31,396 nucleotides of DNA from Chara braunii. Taxonomy: Eukaryota > Streptophyta > Charophyceae > Charales > Characeae. The stretch covers positions 1,249,527 through 1,280,922 of the forward strand of contig BFEA01000238.1 of the NCBI GenBank assembly GCA_003427395.1, given 5' to 3'. Both the position numbers and the translations under genes were made by a program. The notes under the pieces are model-generated. The model saw nothing but the letters and a program-made list of their open reading frames with translations, was not told where the DNA came from and did no database searches. Position 1 is the stretch's first letter, and each line of letters opens with the position of its first letter. Shown one piece after another: positions 1 to 10,461 of this stretch.

Positions 1-620
1 ATGCTGGAACCAGAAGGCTATAACTTTGCTATACTATTATTATATTATCTATGAACAGGCTAGTCGGACAGGGTTCCATAAGTTTGGGTGGTCTGACTAT
101 AACCTATCACCAACTGAAGAGAATATTAACTAAGAATAAACTTGTGGTACGAAGGGGCAGGCTGAGTCTTGAGCTGAAGATGATTGACTCCGTTATATGC
201 TACGTCAAAAGACTAAGCGCAGACAATTATATAAATATTGGATACTTAAACAATTTAGGGCGGCTAGGGTGGCCTAGTCATATGCCCAAGGAAGAGAAAA
301 GTTGTTGTGCCCTATGTTTGTGTATACTTCATGGTTGGGCTAGACATGTTCCATAAGTTTGGGTGGTCTAGCCTTATGCCCTATGTAAGTTGGGTATAAG
401 GGGATAAATCATTGAGAGGCTATGAACTATTGTTTGCTAAGTCAACTTTGGGGATGGTGAGAGTACTTACGTTTGTGGTTGATAGGTAGTTGCTTTAGTT
501 GCTCGCCACGTGCTAGAGCCATAGGAGTTAGTTTCAATTCCTGCAATTTCTGAGCTAAGTTTTTTTACATAGATCAATTTCTGCATTTTTTGGGATCTTT
601 TATTATACTTTGGTCTTGTA
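1..620. other. AT-rich non-coding stretch with a 22-bp direct repeat
   Basis: No reading frame here resembles a protein; the longest (51-356) has no recognisable composition. An exact 22-nt word, beginning GTTCCATAAGTTTGGG, occurs at 73-94 and again at 348-369, so part of this stretch was duplicated at a distance of 275 bp. I see no RNA gene or promoter. It may be the unannotated flank of a mobile element. Confidence 0.5.
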
Positions 621-1165
621 TAAATCTTGGTAAGTCACTTTCCCTACGGGAAGCGCTGCCGAAATTTTTGCAAAACCAAGAAGTTAGTCAGATTTTGTCT
701 TGTTCAGGGCCTAGTTTTTCTGACCTTTTGGCCTAGCAAAGATTTGAAACCCCACCTTTTCTAAAGGAAGTGCTGCCCAAATTTTTGCTAATTCAGGGAG
801 TTAGACAAAATTAGACCTTGAAAAGTCAAAGTCGCTTTATATTTTGAACTTGGCTTTGTATAAATCTTGGAATAACACTTTCTCTACGGGAAGTGCTACC
901 GAAATTTCTACAAATCTAAGGAGTTGGTTAAAATTTTGTCTTAACAGAACTCAAACTTTATGTTTGAGTTCATATCTGATTTGGTATGAATCTGGATAGT
1001 CGCCCTTTCTAAAGGAAAAGCTGCCCAAATTTTTACTAATTCAGGAAGTTAGACAAATTTTGACTTACTAGAATCCAGAGGTTTGACTTTTGGGCTAGTA
1101 TAAATTCTGCGATGACACTTTTTCTACGGGAAGCGCTGCCGAAATTTCCCTAATTTAGAGGAGTT
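620..1165. repeat. Five-copy ~120-bp tandem repeat with a 240-bp higher-order period
   Basis: Five related units begin near 636, 753, 876, 1002 and 1116. Units 1, 3 and 5 share the core CTACGGGAAGCGCTGCC and are spaced exactly 240 bp apart. Units 2 and 4 share the variant CTAAAGGAA followed by GCTGCCCAAATTTTT. The array therefore grew as an A-B dimer. A second word, TATAAATCTTGG, recurs at the same 240-bp distance just before units 1 and 3. A perfect 10-bp hairpin (947-971, loop TTTAT) lies inside. No coding potential is visible. Confidence 0.8.
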
Positions 1166-1780
1166 AGATTATGTTTCGACAGGTGGCGACGTATGTAGGG
1201 AACTATGCCAAGGTCTACTTTTACTCAGGTACTGGATAGAGACAGACTCAGGCTTAGTTAAGTAAGGGTGACTTGAGTAAGGTCGTGATATGGAGATCGT
1301 TCTCCATATCACTTGTAGACTTAGCTTGAGATTGGCCTGTCTTGTGTTACATTTCTCCTTGATCGATCGATTCAGGACTTGGGCTAGGTTCAACTTGATC
1401 CTACCAAGATCACATTCTATTTTCACTGATAACAGGTCGGTTGCCGATTCGTCGGTTTACGACTCAATTCCAACTCCTCCCTACTCAACCTAAAAACGCT
1501 TTAGCCCTGGTGATCTTTATTGTTTTGTTAAGGTTTCACCCGGACTTTTCTTGAATGGCCATTTAACAAAGGTACTGAGTATTTAATTATGGTTGGTTGG
1601 CTGGAGGTTGGGGCTTGCATGGCTAAAGCAAGGGGTGTGAGTACAGAGAGTGGTTGGGGTTGACTCCTTGTAGTGCATGGACTTTGCTGACTTTTGATGT
1701 GATTGCAGGTATGTTCTGTGGTTCGGATCTTGGATTTGACTGCCTGCGACCACTCCTATACATATGGTTGTGAGGAGCCC
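1166..1780. other. Non-coding stretch with a perfect 12-bp hairpin
   Basis: I see no supportable gene. A perfect inverted repeat of 12 bp with loop TCGT occupies 1285-1312. A polypyrimidine-poor splice-acceptor-like word ending ATTGCAG lies near 1709, but no exon follows it convincingly. The function is unknown. Confidence 0.4.
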
Positions 1781-3039
1781 CACTGTGATTGTGATAAGTG
1801 ATCGTCACATACTTATCCCCTTGTATATATATATATGTGTGTATACCTATGTTGGAGGTTCATATGGCCCAAGGGGCCAGCGTATTAAGGGTTAATAGGG
1901 GAGAGGTAGGCAGAAAACCCCTCCCTCTCGATTGTATACTTTTTCTGATTTCTTGGTCGGACGTTGGTCCTGGGCCGGGAGTCAAGGTCCTTGTCCAGGA
2001 CACCCCAAGCCCCAGGCTCTGTAGTGAAGGAGCCTTCCCTCGCGCAGAGCCTATCTGCACTGCCCGCCGGGACACCCAACCCAGAGGGCAGAGATGCTGC
2101 GGGGGCTGAACGGCATGTCCTTCAGCCGTTCAATATCGTGAGGGGTAACCCCTCGCGATATATTCCTTCGGCCATTCAATATCGCGAGGCCGAGACTGTG
2201 ATTACCGCGTACAGTTAGCATCGCTGGTTGGTATAAGACAGGCCTGCAACCGCGCAGCTTTATATCAAAGTCTTGCGCGCGATGTTTCGCTGGCCTATTG
2301 TCTGGAGTTATGGGATCGAGAGACTCGAACATGTGCCCGAGTGTTCAACGTCGACGTAGGCCGTGGTGCCAACCGCAAGGAAAGCGGGGGTACCCAAGTT
2401 TGTGATTTCAGGGCCGGGAGGCCTTCGGCTTATACTTTGCTTTTTAAGACTTATCATGGATGGACGTTATAGTCCGTGGCAGCCGTCAAAGTCAAACCCC
2501 TTCACTTCTGTCCAGGCCTGGAGTGGGGCTCATCTCCAAGGCCGTAAGAAACGACCACCACCACAGGTATGGACCTGTGTACCACCCACTCTGCATAGGG
2601 TGCAGAAGAGGGTGTGTGGTCTTCAACCGCGCAGGGCGGTTGTCCAACGTCGAGAGATTAACCCTCTGGGCGCGTGTCAGCCGACACTTGAGTGTCAAAT
2701 GCGACCCCCGAGATTGACGAGGGCCGCATGAGTATGGGTACTGCATAGTACCCCATCACTGCAACCGCGTGCGTATGCTTGCATTGCGGGTCGATATCAA
2801 CAAGCCTTGCATCCGCACGGTTTTATAATAAGTCTTGCGCGCGACGCTTATCCAATTCCGCATTGGAAAATTATGGGAAGGCTACCGAGGGACTAAGAGC
2901 GTTGTCGCATTGGTTATGTTGTGTTGTTTCGTGTGTGTGTCGTGTGGGTGTCTTATTTTTATATTATAGCGGTGTGCGCGTGGTGTATGGGATGCGTCCT
3001 AGTCGACCGGCGACGAGTCGCGCTTGGGACCTCAGCCCC
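1780..3039 (+). repeat. Probable U3/5' part of the element 1 LTR (5' boundary unresolved)
   Basis: The stretch precedes the part of the LTR that can be recognised by homology. It contains a TATA-rich run (1824-1836) that could serve as the LTR promoter. Two strong hairpins follow: 2107-2132 (8-bp stem) and 2133-2161 (13-bp stem with one wobble pair). A segment near 2246-2284, including GTCTTGCGCGCG, is repeated with changes near 2761-2846, so there is an internal duplication of about 560 bp. The 3' LTR of element 1 is missing, so the 5' boundary cannot be set by comparing LTRs. Confidence 0.35.
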
Positions 3040-3421
3040 CCAAGATGTCGGTTCGCGTGCGGGTCCGATAGAGGCGTAGTACCGCGCGTACCCCCTATGC
3101 TACAGCGAACGAGAAACGCCTCAGCTGGTCCACCTCTGCGATTGCAACTCATTAACTTTCGTATTGTGGACTGGTAGCTCGGCGGGGATACGCCCACCGA
3201 AGGGAGGTGACAGCTCCCGTAAGGTGGAGGTAAGTCGTGCCTCGCGTAGACACTATCCTGTCATAGGGGCTCGCGAGAGGTATGGCTGGCGCACTCGGCC
3301 GGAGCGGCTTGCGGAAGCTCCATGTATGTATCACGACGAGGATTAATATCCAACTCCTGCGTGACGCAGTCGGGAGGGTCCCGCACTACCCTTGAGTAGT
3401 GTCGGACCGATGCGCTCGACA
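3040..3421 (+). repeat. Element 1 5' LTR, 3' part (R/U5)
   Basis: The block ends GCTCGACA at 3421, two bases before the PBS, as an LTR 3' end should. It is homologous to the reverse complement of 20315-20690 at one end of the large insertion in element 3. Shared words include GGTAGCTC, GGGATACGCCC, GTGACAG, CAACTCCTGCGTGAC-like and GATGCGCTCGAC. The two therefore belong to one LTR family. A hairpin at 3194-3227 is conserved in structure but not in sequence between the two copies. Confidence 0.75.
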
Positions 3422-3423
3422 GG

Positions 3424-3441
3424 TGGCGCCGTTGCTGGGGA
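3424..3441 (+). other. Primer binding site complementary to tRNA-Asp
   Basis: The sequence TGGCGCCGTTGCTGGGGA differs at one base from the complement of the 3' end of plant tRNA-Asp(GTC), as I know it. It sits two bases after the LTR end. Use of tRNA-Asp as the minus-strand primer is known for the Tat/Athila/Ogre group of plant gypsy elements. It fixes the orientation of element 1 as plus. Confidence 0.88.
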
Positions 3442-3785
3442 TAACGGATTGCCTGCCGTTGTCCCTGGTGGAATGACATCCGGGTATTAAAGTAAGGAAA
3501 ATTCAGGCACGAATGAGATAAGCAGAGTATGCCTATGGGTAAGGATGTATGGGGTTTGTATGAATATGTGAGGAACTGAGATGATTATGTGAGACGACTC
3601 ATAGTGGGGATAGAGTTTATGGGAGTAAGTCTGGGAATGAAGAGAATGGCAGTGTCGGCAAAGTCTAAAGTGTCTAGGGGATAAGTGGTCAGTTCGATGG
3701 GATAGCGATGGGTTAGATGCTGAGTGAAGTTTGGTTCTTACCTCTTTTTGTAACAGGAAAGTTAAGAGAAGAGCAGACTGCCAAA
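3442..3785 (+). other. Element 1 leader between PBS and gag
   Basis: This is an untranslated leader of about 340 nt with no ORF of note. It ends with a pyrimidine-rich stretch and TAACAG (3734-3761 region), which resembles a splice acceptor just before the gag ATG. Whether it is used cannot be told from the sequence. Confidence 0.5.
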
Positions 3786-5174
3786 ATGTCGGGAGGCATA
3801 GGCGACAGTTCAGGAAAAGTCCTGACCCTCGACGATCTCATCGAGGCGATGGACAAGCGGGAGAGAACGCCAAGTAATGTCCCCAAACTTGACACCTTCC
3901 ACTTCAAAGGAGAACGAGTGTCCGACTGGCTGGACTTGGTTGACCAAGCACTGGTGGGATTGACGGATACGGTAAAGTTCCAACGGATCATGAAGTATGT
4001 ACTTCATGGGCACCATCAGGAGGTGCAGAAGGTGGTCGACGACACCAATGGCAATTGGGCCAGGTTCAGGGAAGGGATGCAAAGGAAACACAGGCTGGGC
4101 GACGGGCTGCTGACCACGATGGATTTAGAGGCCATGAACAAAGATGATTTCACCACCATTGTAACATTCTTGCAGGAGTTCAAGAAAAGGGCGAGAAAAG
4201 TACATGGGATATCAGAGGAGGCGCAGTGCGCCATCTTCCTGGGGCTGCTCACCGCGTCAAAGGCCTCTGAGCTAACAATCCATGGGGGAGGAAACTCGAA
4301 ACTCGAAACTCACCTGGGTGTGGAAGAAGGAAGCCTAGACCAGGTGGAGCAGCACCAGGTGCGTCTACAAAGGCAGAAAAGGAAAGAAAGGGATGCTACA
4401 GCGTCTGGGACACCAGGAGTGAAAAAGATTATCACCGACGTACTAACAGAGTTAGACTCGGTAATACAAAGGAAGGTGACAACGGCAATTCAAGGAAAGG
4501 CCAAGGAGGTCGTGGTAGAGGAGGCTACCCAGGAAGGTTGGGAAGAAGAGGAGCCGGTACCTCCGCACCTCTCAAAGGCGCAACGCAAGCAGCGCAATCT
4601 GGCACAAGGGGGGCAAGGTTCTGGGAAGGGTCAGGTGCCCCAAGCAGTGGTAGTTGCATCCCCGAGTGCGTCGGCACCTTCGAGTAGTGCGGGCCCTTCG
4701 CAGGCACCGGTACCGCCATTCGGGCAGTGGCCATGGCCCGTAATCAACACATATGTGCCTTGGGGAGGACCGGCGCCTTCTGAACCGGTAATACCCTACG
4801 TTGGGCCCCAAACAAGTATGCTGCCTCCAAGCTACCCCGCCGCCCAGATTCAACCTGCGGTACCACCTCCCGCGCCTACACGGAGTTCACAGGGTAGTGC
4901 GGCGGCTGGTGGTAATCAAAACCAAGGGAATCAGGGGAATGGAGGGAGAGGCGGTGGGAGAGGACGCGGCAGGAACGGTGGTGGCCGAGGACGTCAATGG
5001 GGTAACCAAGGCTACCAGGGCCTGGGAAGTCAAGGTAACCAAGGGAACCAGGGTGGCGGAAGAACCCGCTTTGATTGGAGGACCGCTATATGTCAGCATT
5101 GTGACAAGCAAGGTCACACTATACGATTCTGCAATACAAGACGGGAAGATGAGAGAAATGGGTTGATCTACTAA
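3786..5174 (+). CDS. gag: Element 1 Gag polyprotein with C-terminal zinc knuckle
   Basis: I chose the ATG at 3786 (context AAAATGTCG, 462 codons) over an upstream in-frame ATG at 3717. The N-terminal half carries the capsid-like region (FHFKGERVSDWLDLVDQAL, then residues resembling retrotransposon Gag). The middle is low complexity and rich in P, S, A, then Q/G/N/R. The C-terminus has a CCHC knuckle, CQHCDKQGHTIRFC (CX2CX4HX4C), which in this family binds the element RNA during packaging. The frame stops at TAA 5172-5174, but homologous-looking coding sequence continues in another frame from about 5166. That is either a decay frameshift or a former gag-pro recoding site. Gag would assemble cytoplasmic virus-like particles. 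Confidence 0.85.
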   Translation: MSGGIGDSSGKVLTLDDLIEAMDKRERTPSNVPKLDTFHFKGERVSDWLDLVDQALVGLTDTVKFQRIMKYVLHGHHQEVQKVVDDTNGNWARFREGMQRKHRLGDGLLTTMDLEAMNKDDFTTIVTFLQEFKKRARKVHGISEEAQCAIFLGLLTASKASELTIHGGGNSKLETHLGVEEGSLDQVEQHQVRLQRQKRKERDATASGTPGVKKIITDVLTELDSVIQRKVTTAIQGKAKEVVVEEATQEGWEEEEPVPPHLSKAQRKQRNLAQGGQGSGKGQVPQAVVVASPSASAPSSSAGPSQAPVPPFGQWPWPVINTYVPWGGPAPSEPVIPYVGPQTSMLPPSYPAAQIQPAVPPPAPTRSSQGSAAAGGNQNQGNQGNGGRGGGRGRGRNGGGRGRQWGNQGYQGLGSQGNQGNQGGGRTRFDWRTAICQHCDKQGHTIRFCNTRREDERNGLIY

Positions 5175-6459
5175 CACGGATGGAGATATATATGATCAGT
5201 TCGGGGAGTATATTGATAGGAAGGCTAGCGGGGTAAGAGCGGAGGCCCAGCGAAGATTGGCAGCGCGACAACCACCTCTTGCCACATTCAGGCTGTCGCA
5301 GGAAAGAGAGGACCCACCAATTGCAAGCGAGGAGGTGGGAAGTGATGAGGAAGTGACTCAGAGACTACGCGCAGGAGATATAAAGGAAGAGCTGGACAAA
5401 GTGGGGAGGTACCAACGAAAGTTGGTAGGTCTCTGCGAAGAAGTAAAGGAGTGGAGGGCTAACCTCCCTAAGGTCTTCCTCTATGATTCCGGCCCGGAAT
5501 CCATGCCAGGACGACCCGGAGTGGCCACCGTGGGGTCAGGCCCTCGATCTGGAATGATGACCAAGCGTCCTACTCCACAAGGAAGGCTGGCACAGGCAGC
5601 CCGTACTCGAGGTCAGGCAAAGGCTAGTGCAAGTCAGGAGCCTCCCCGAAAGGAGCCTGAGCCAGGGAAGAGGAAGGAAACAGTGGAGGTGGAGGATGAT
5701 GACGAGGACGAAGAGGAGGATGATAGACTGCGTCAAGAAGAAGATCAGAGGGCGGAGCAAAGGGCCCGGAAGAGGGAAAGCTGAGAGGAAGCTGAACCGG
5801 TCCTGCGCGACGTACCGCCCAAGAAAAAGAAGTATGCAGTCCGATTAGAGGAAGGGTTCGACATGGAAAGGGTGATCAACAGGATACTTGAAGGCCATAA
5901 TGACCTTATGACCCTCAAGGAGATCCTGGCGTCCGCCCCAAGGCTCCGTAATGAGCTAAAAGGTAGGTTGTCAAGGCGTTTGGTGCCGAACGTCCACCTC
6001 AGCGTGATTCTGCCTAAGGAGATGGAGTGGGCAGAACCGGGAACAAAGATGGACTGGAAGTGTGTAGCTTGCGGGATGGTGGACCTGGTGGTAAAAGGTT
6101 CCAAGTGCACAACCATGGTAGATACAGGTGCCGAAATGAATATTATCCGAGAGGCTAACGCCATCAGGTTCGGATTAGAAATAGACCACTCGGATTGCAG
6201 CATTCTGCATGGGGCCAACAACAAGGCCATGTTTTGTGGGACCGCCTCGAATGTACTGCTAGAGATTGGCAGAGTAAAGGCGAGGGCCTCCTTCTTCGTG
6301 ATGTCGGACGTAGACCATAGCATTCTCCTGGGGAGGTCCTTCTTGTGCAGGACGGAGATCCTAATGTATAACAAGCATGATGGGTCGCTAATCCTGATCT
6401 TATGTGATCCAGTGTGCGGGAATTACGAGACTGCCGGAACACTGACCAAGAAGCCTTAG
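5166..6459 (+). pseudogene. pro: Element 1 Gag-Pro linker and aspartic protease, interrupted
   Basis: One reading frame runs from about 5166 to the TAG at 6457-6459, broken once by an in-frame TGA at 5782-5784. The first part is a charged linker (long Glu/Asp/Arg stretch around 5690-5780). The second part is a retropepsin: the catalytic triad DTG lies at 6121-6129 within MVDTGAEMNII, and a second core motif, HSILLGRSFL, follows about 60 residues later. The protease would cleave the Gag-Pol polyprotein. It is joined to Gag by a frameshift near 5166 and to the polymerase by another near 6455. The single stop and the clean motifs suggest fairly recent inactivation. Confidence 0.8.
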
Positions 6460-8655
6460 GAACAGGCCCAATCCTGGCTCTTTTACGATTGAGGAGTCAG
6501 AAGAGGAGCATCAAAGGCTTATAGCAGAGCCCGAGGAGGAACTAGGAGGAGAGGCGTTCTCGCTTAGCCTGTCTGACGTAAACAAGGTCATGGACATAGT
6601 GGCTATGCACGAAATGGCGGATCCAGACGCCATTCAGACGCTGAGAGAACAAGTCCTGGAATATCCCCAGGTGGGAGAGATGGAGTTGGTTTATCGGCTT
6701 CCTAAGGGGAGGATGGACCCTGCTGTGGCACAGGCGCAGGCGCGAGCGGCGAGCCAACCTTTTTTAGGGGACGGCTCAAGCAGGGTTCCCAAAGGCGGTA
6801 CAAGACGATAGACAAAAAGCGCCGCCCAGTTCCCGTTCTTGTTACCGAAGATGAGGAGGTGTACTATGAACGGGAGCGAGCTTTGATACGGCAAATGAAA
6901 GGGAGTGCTTCGGAAGGGCCACGCCGTATCAACGAGGGGAATGAGGGGAAGCTGATAGTAGAAGAACCTGACTTCCTACTGCCTCGGGAAAGGGCATTGA
7001 TGGTGGAACTAATGAAGAAAAGGCATCGCGCCTATGCTTTCAGTGATGAGGAGCGCGGCAGGTTAGATGTGGACAAGATTCCGATGATCCGCATCCATAC
7101 CGTGCCGCACGAGCCGTGGAATTTAAGAGGGGCGCGATATCCTAATCCTGACGAAGAAAAGAAGGTGGTGGATTACCTCGATGGTAAGATATGCACGCAC
7201 GTCGCCGACTACTCAAGCGGACCCTACGCATCCCCATGGTTCTGTTTCATCAAACCTAATGGGACGCTGAGGTGGGTGCAGGACTTGCAAAGGCTGAATG
7301 CGGTGACCGTGCAAGACGAAGGAGGGCTGCCGAATGCAGATGCGCTGTCAGAGTCGTGTGCTGGAAGGCCGATAATCTCACTTATTGACCTTTACTCCGG
7401 ATATTACCAGTTTCCGGTCTACCCGCCAGACCGACCAGTGACAGCCATGCATACGCCTCGAGGACTCATCCATATGAATGTGGCTCCACAAGGGTGGACG
7501 AATGCTGTGGCGATGGTCCAGAGGCACATGATTCGGGTCATGCAGACAGTTAGCCCACATATTACGCAACCATATATTGATGACTTGGCGGTGAAAGGAC
7601 CAAGAAGAAGGGAAGACGATGAAGTCCTGCTAGGAGTAAGGCGCTTTGTCTGGAAGCATGTTCAGGACCTTGACAAAGTCATGGGCTTGCTTGAGGAGTA
7701 TAACCTTACGGCTAGTGGGGCCAAGTCAAAGCATTGCATGAGGGAAGCCACCATCCTGGGATTTGTCTGCAATGAGAGTGGTCGGCGGCCAGACGTTAAG
7801 AAAACGGATAAGATAGTCGAATGGCCGGTGCCCTTTCAATCAATAACAGATGTTAGAAGTTTCCTTGGCACATGTCGCTTCTGGCAGACCTTCGTCAAGA
7901 ACTTTGCTGCCAAGACGGAGCAATTGAGGAAGCTGGTTCGTCAGGATCAGGAGTGGATTTGGGGTGAGGACCAAAAGAAGGCTGTGGCAGGAATGAAGGA
8001 GGAGTTTCGAGGAGGATTGGTGTTGGGGGCGTCAGATTATGATGCCACCGAGACAAGGCAGTTTATTGTTCAGACAGATGCAGGACCAATTGCGTTGGGT
8101 GGAGTTCTAATCCGAGCAGACATTGAAGGAAAGGAGAGGCCACTGCGTTTTGAGAGTCGGACTCCATGTACGACAGAGAGGAACTACTCCCAATTCAAAA
8201 GGGAAACAGTCGTTGTCCTTCACTGCCTGCGGATTTTTCGAAATTACATCTTTGGCAGAAGGTTCATACTAAGGGTGGATCCAACAGCTCCAGCGTTCTC
8301 CCTGAGGAACTATGTTCCATCCGATCCTACAGTTGCCAGATGGTTGACATACATATGGATGTTTAACTTTGAGTTGGAGCGAATTCCAGGGAGTAAGAAC
8401 AGAGCAGATGGACTAAGCCACATCAACTGGGACAAGCAGGAAGGGGAGGCTATAGAAGATACGCCCCCAGTTGATGGCTTTTTGGACCAGGAAGAAGACA
8501 TCCGCCTCCACATCAATAAGTGGTCCCCGCGAGTGCCTAGCTGTGTTGGTCACCCCATTTGGCATGCGCCAAAGGGGTATGAGCGAAAGGCTGAGTTGGT
8601 GCTCAAACCTTTTGAAGAAGAAGACCCCTGGGTAGTAAGGATGTCCAATGGATGA
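6455..8655 (+). pseudogene. pol: Element 1 reverse transcriptase and RNase H, two frameshifts
   Basis: A spacer (frame 2, 6455-6811) rich in Glu leads by a frameshift near 6800 into a 598-codon frame (from 6859, open upstream to about 6812) ending at 8655. RT motifs in order: SPWFCFIKPNG, LRWVQDLQRLNA, PIISLIDLYSGYYQ, and the catalytic YIDD within QPYIDDLAVKG. The RT thumb and connection follow (SFLGTCRFWQTFVKNFA). RNase H has the first acidic residue in QTDAGPIALGGVL, Glu in QFKRET, Asp in LRVDPTA and the last Asp in RADGLSHINW. The enzymes copy element RNA into cDNA in the particle. Motifs look intact in this frame, so loss of function comes from the flanking frameshifts and stops. A further frameshift near 8640 leads into the integrase frame. 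Confidence 0.88.
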
Positions 8656-10176
8656 TGAAGTTGGCGCTCGCAGGTAACCATTGTCTGGTAGATGAAGTAA
8701 CAACGATAGAGGAAGGTCCGGACCGGGTGAGGAGGCATGAGGAACTGATGGGAGGGATGTACCTCCTCGTTAATACGCTCCGTCAGGAATCCTTTGACTT
8801 GGAAGGCTCGCTAAACCCGGCAGAGGGAAGAGATACTGTACTGGAAAGCCAGGATGACGAGTTTGAAGAAGGAGAGATCAAAGAGGCATTCCGTGCAAAG
8901 GAGTATGATGGGATCTATCTGGAGTAGGGACTTCTCCTATCATGCGAGATGCGAGACAGGGATGCAAGCGATAGGGCTCAAATGATGAGGGATCGCTACT
9001 TGGTGCGAGACAGTTATCTTTTTGTGAAAAGGCAAGTAGGGAATCCAAGGAGAGTCGTATGCGACAGGGACCGCCAGATTGACGTCATAGTTGCGCTTCA
9101 TGATGGCATTGCAGAAGAACATCGGGGGATTACTGCCACATATGCCAAAATAAGTGAGTTGTATTATTGGGACGGGATGATGGAGATGGTTGGTAAGTTT
9201 TGCCGATCCTGCGTACCTTGTCAAGAGCAATCTCGTCTGAGGCCTGGAGAGCCGCTGCATCCAAGGCTGGAAAGGGAAGTAGGGGTCGTAGTACACCTCG
9301 ACTTGTTATTCATGCCCCTCGGAGATCATGGCTACAATTACATCTTCGATGCACGCGACAACCTATCTGGCTTCGTAGATGGTCGGGCCATCCGCGCGAA
9401 GACTGGGTGAGTCCTGGTTAGATGCATCGAGGAGTATTATCTGCGCTATCCTTTCGTCAGGGAGTTCATGATGGATAGGGGATCGGAATTCTCCTGCCAG
9501 GAGGTGCAAGAATTGTTGTCACGGTATGGTGTGGTAGTGTATGGTGTGGTAGCTAACTACACCACGGCCGCGCACCCCCAAGCGAATGCTCCAGTGGAAA
9601 GAGGACACATTACCATTACGGCTCTACTGGCCAAATGGACTGAAGGCAAGCCCAGTCAATGGCCGAGATATCTGAGGGCAACTTTCTTCGTCGAGAATAT
9701 TACGGTGAAAAGGACCACTAAGTACGCACCGGCCACGCTATGGTATGGAAGACACGCTACCTTCCCAATCGAGAGCTTCCTGAAAACTTGGAGGCGCTAG
9801 GATTTGGAGGTCAATCTGTCTTTCGAAAAATTGCTCGATATTCGGGCACGGCAAGTGGGTGCGATTGAGGAAAGGGTCCAGGAGGCATCCAGCCAAGTGG
9901 AAAGGAGTCGTCTGGATGATAAAGCTCGCTAGGATCAATCTGCTCGGGTGAGGAAGGTACCCTTAGCAGTTGGGGATATCGTACTCCTATACGATTCATC
10001 CTTGGAGAAGCAGTGGTCCCGAAAGCTTGACAAAAAGGTGGTTAGGTCCCTACCGGATCGTGCAGTGTGGAGAGTTCGGCGCTTATCAGATTGAGGAATT
10101 GAATGGGACAGAGTGGAAGGACTGGCTGTCAGGGACAAGACTGAAGAAGTTCGTGGCGAGAGAAGAGGTGAGATAG
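8640..10176 (+). pseudogene. int: Element 1 integrase (HHCC zinc domain, DDE core), multiple stops
   Basis: Frame 3 runs from about 8640 to 10045, with in-frame stops at 8925-8927 (TAG), 9408-9410 (TGA), 9798-9800 (TAG) and 9930-9932 (TAG). It then shifts to frame 1, ending at 10176. The zinc-binding HHCC domain is at about 9100-9225 (HDGIAEEH then CRSCVPC). The DDE core has Asp in VHLDLLF (9300-9302), Asp in MMDRGSEF (9474-9476) and Glu in APVERGH (9597-9599). A 15-bp tandem duplication (9525-9539/9540-9554, YGVVV-YGVVA) sits between the last two. The C-terminal part (GPYRIVQCGEFGAYQIEEL) resembles the gypsy integrase tail, and no chromodomain is seen. The protein would insert cDNA into the genome, but this copy is dead. 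Confidence 0.85.
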
Positions 10177-10299
10177 ACGATCCGATTTCCCTAGAGTAGG
10201 ATAGCTGGGCTGTGGGTTAGGAGGACTGCCTGATGCATGTGCTTGGTTTGGCCATAGTTTGCCCATCTATCGCCTGTTTGCTGACCCCAGCGTGTGCCT

Positions 10300-10324
10300 G
10301 TTGTCTTCTTCGCCTGTTGTGCAG
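10300..10324 (+). promoter_or_regulatory. Splice-acceptor-like tract before a possible extra 3' ORF
   Basis: A T/C-rich run ends in TGTTGTGCAG at 10324, which is a good plant-type 3' splice site. It lies about 150 bp after the integrase stop and 22 bp before an ATG. In some gypsy lineages a third ORF is expressed from a spliced subgenomic RNA, and this arrangement would fit that. Splicing itself is inferred. Confidence 0.35.
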
Positions 10325-10346
10325 GTCTGACTTTGCGAAGACAGCC

Positions 10347-10460
10347 ATGCCAAGAGGAGGGAGGGGGACACGGCCGCCACGGAGGCCGTTGGGAGCATCA
10401 GGAGGATACGAGCAGCATAGGCCCTACCATCGAGAGAGCACGCCAGTGTACGACGACGGG
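10347..10460 (+). CDS. Truncated start of a possible third ORF of element 1
   Basis: An ATG at 10347 opens a frame beginning MPRGGRGTRPPRRPL and continuing with GASGGYEQHRPYHRESTP, rich in Arg, Gly and Pro. It reads as coding for about 38 codons, then runs into sequence that belongs to element 2 on the opposite strand. It could be the N-terminus of an additional 3' ORF, as found in Tat- and Athila-type elements. I recognise no domain, and chance openness in G/C-rich DNA is the alternative. Confidence 0.35.
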
Positions 10461-10461
10461 G

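Noticed and set aside
620-1165. CRISPR-like array from regularly spaced CTACGGGAAGCGCTGCC words
   Set aside because: The sequences between the words are themselves related, so it is a tandem repeat.
2363-3177. Several plus- and minus-strand ORFs of 80-130 codons in the element 1 LTR
   Set aside because: They lie in LTR sequence, with no protein-like composition and no match to retroelement domains.
8940-9296. Minus-strand 118-codon ORF
   Set aside because: It is the antisense shadow of the element 1 integrase.
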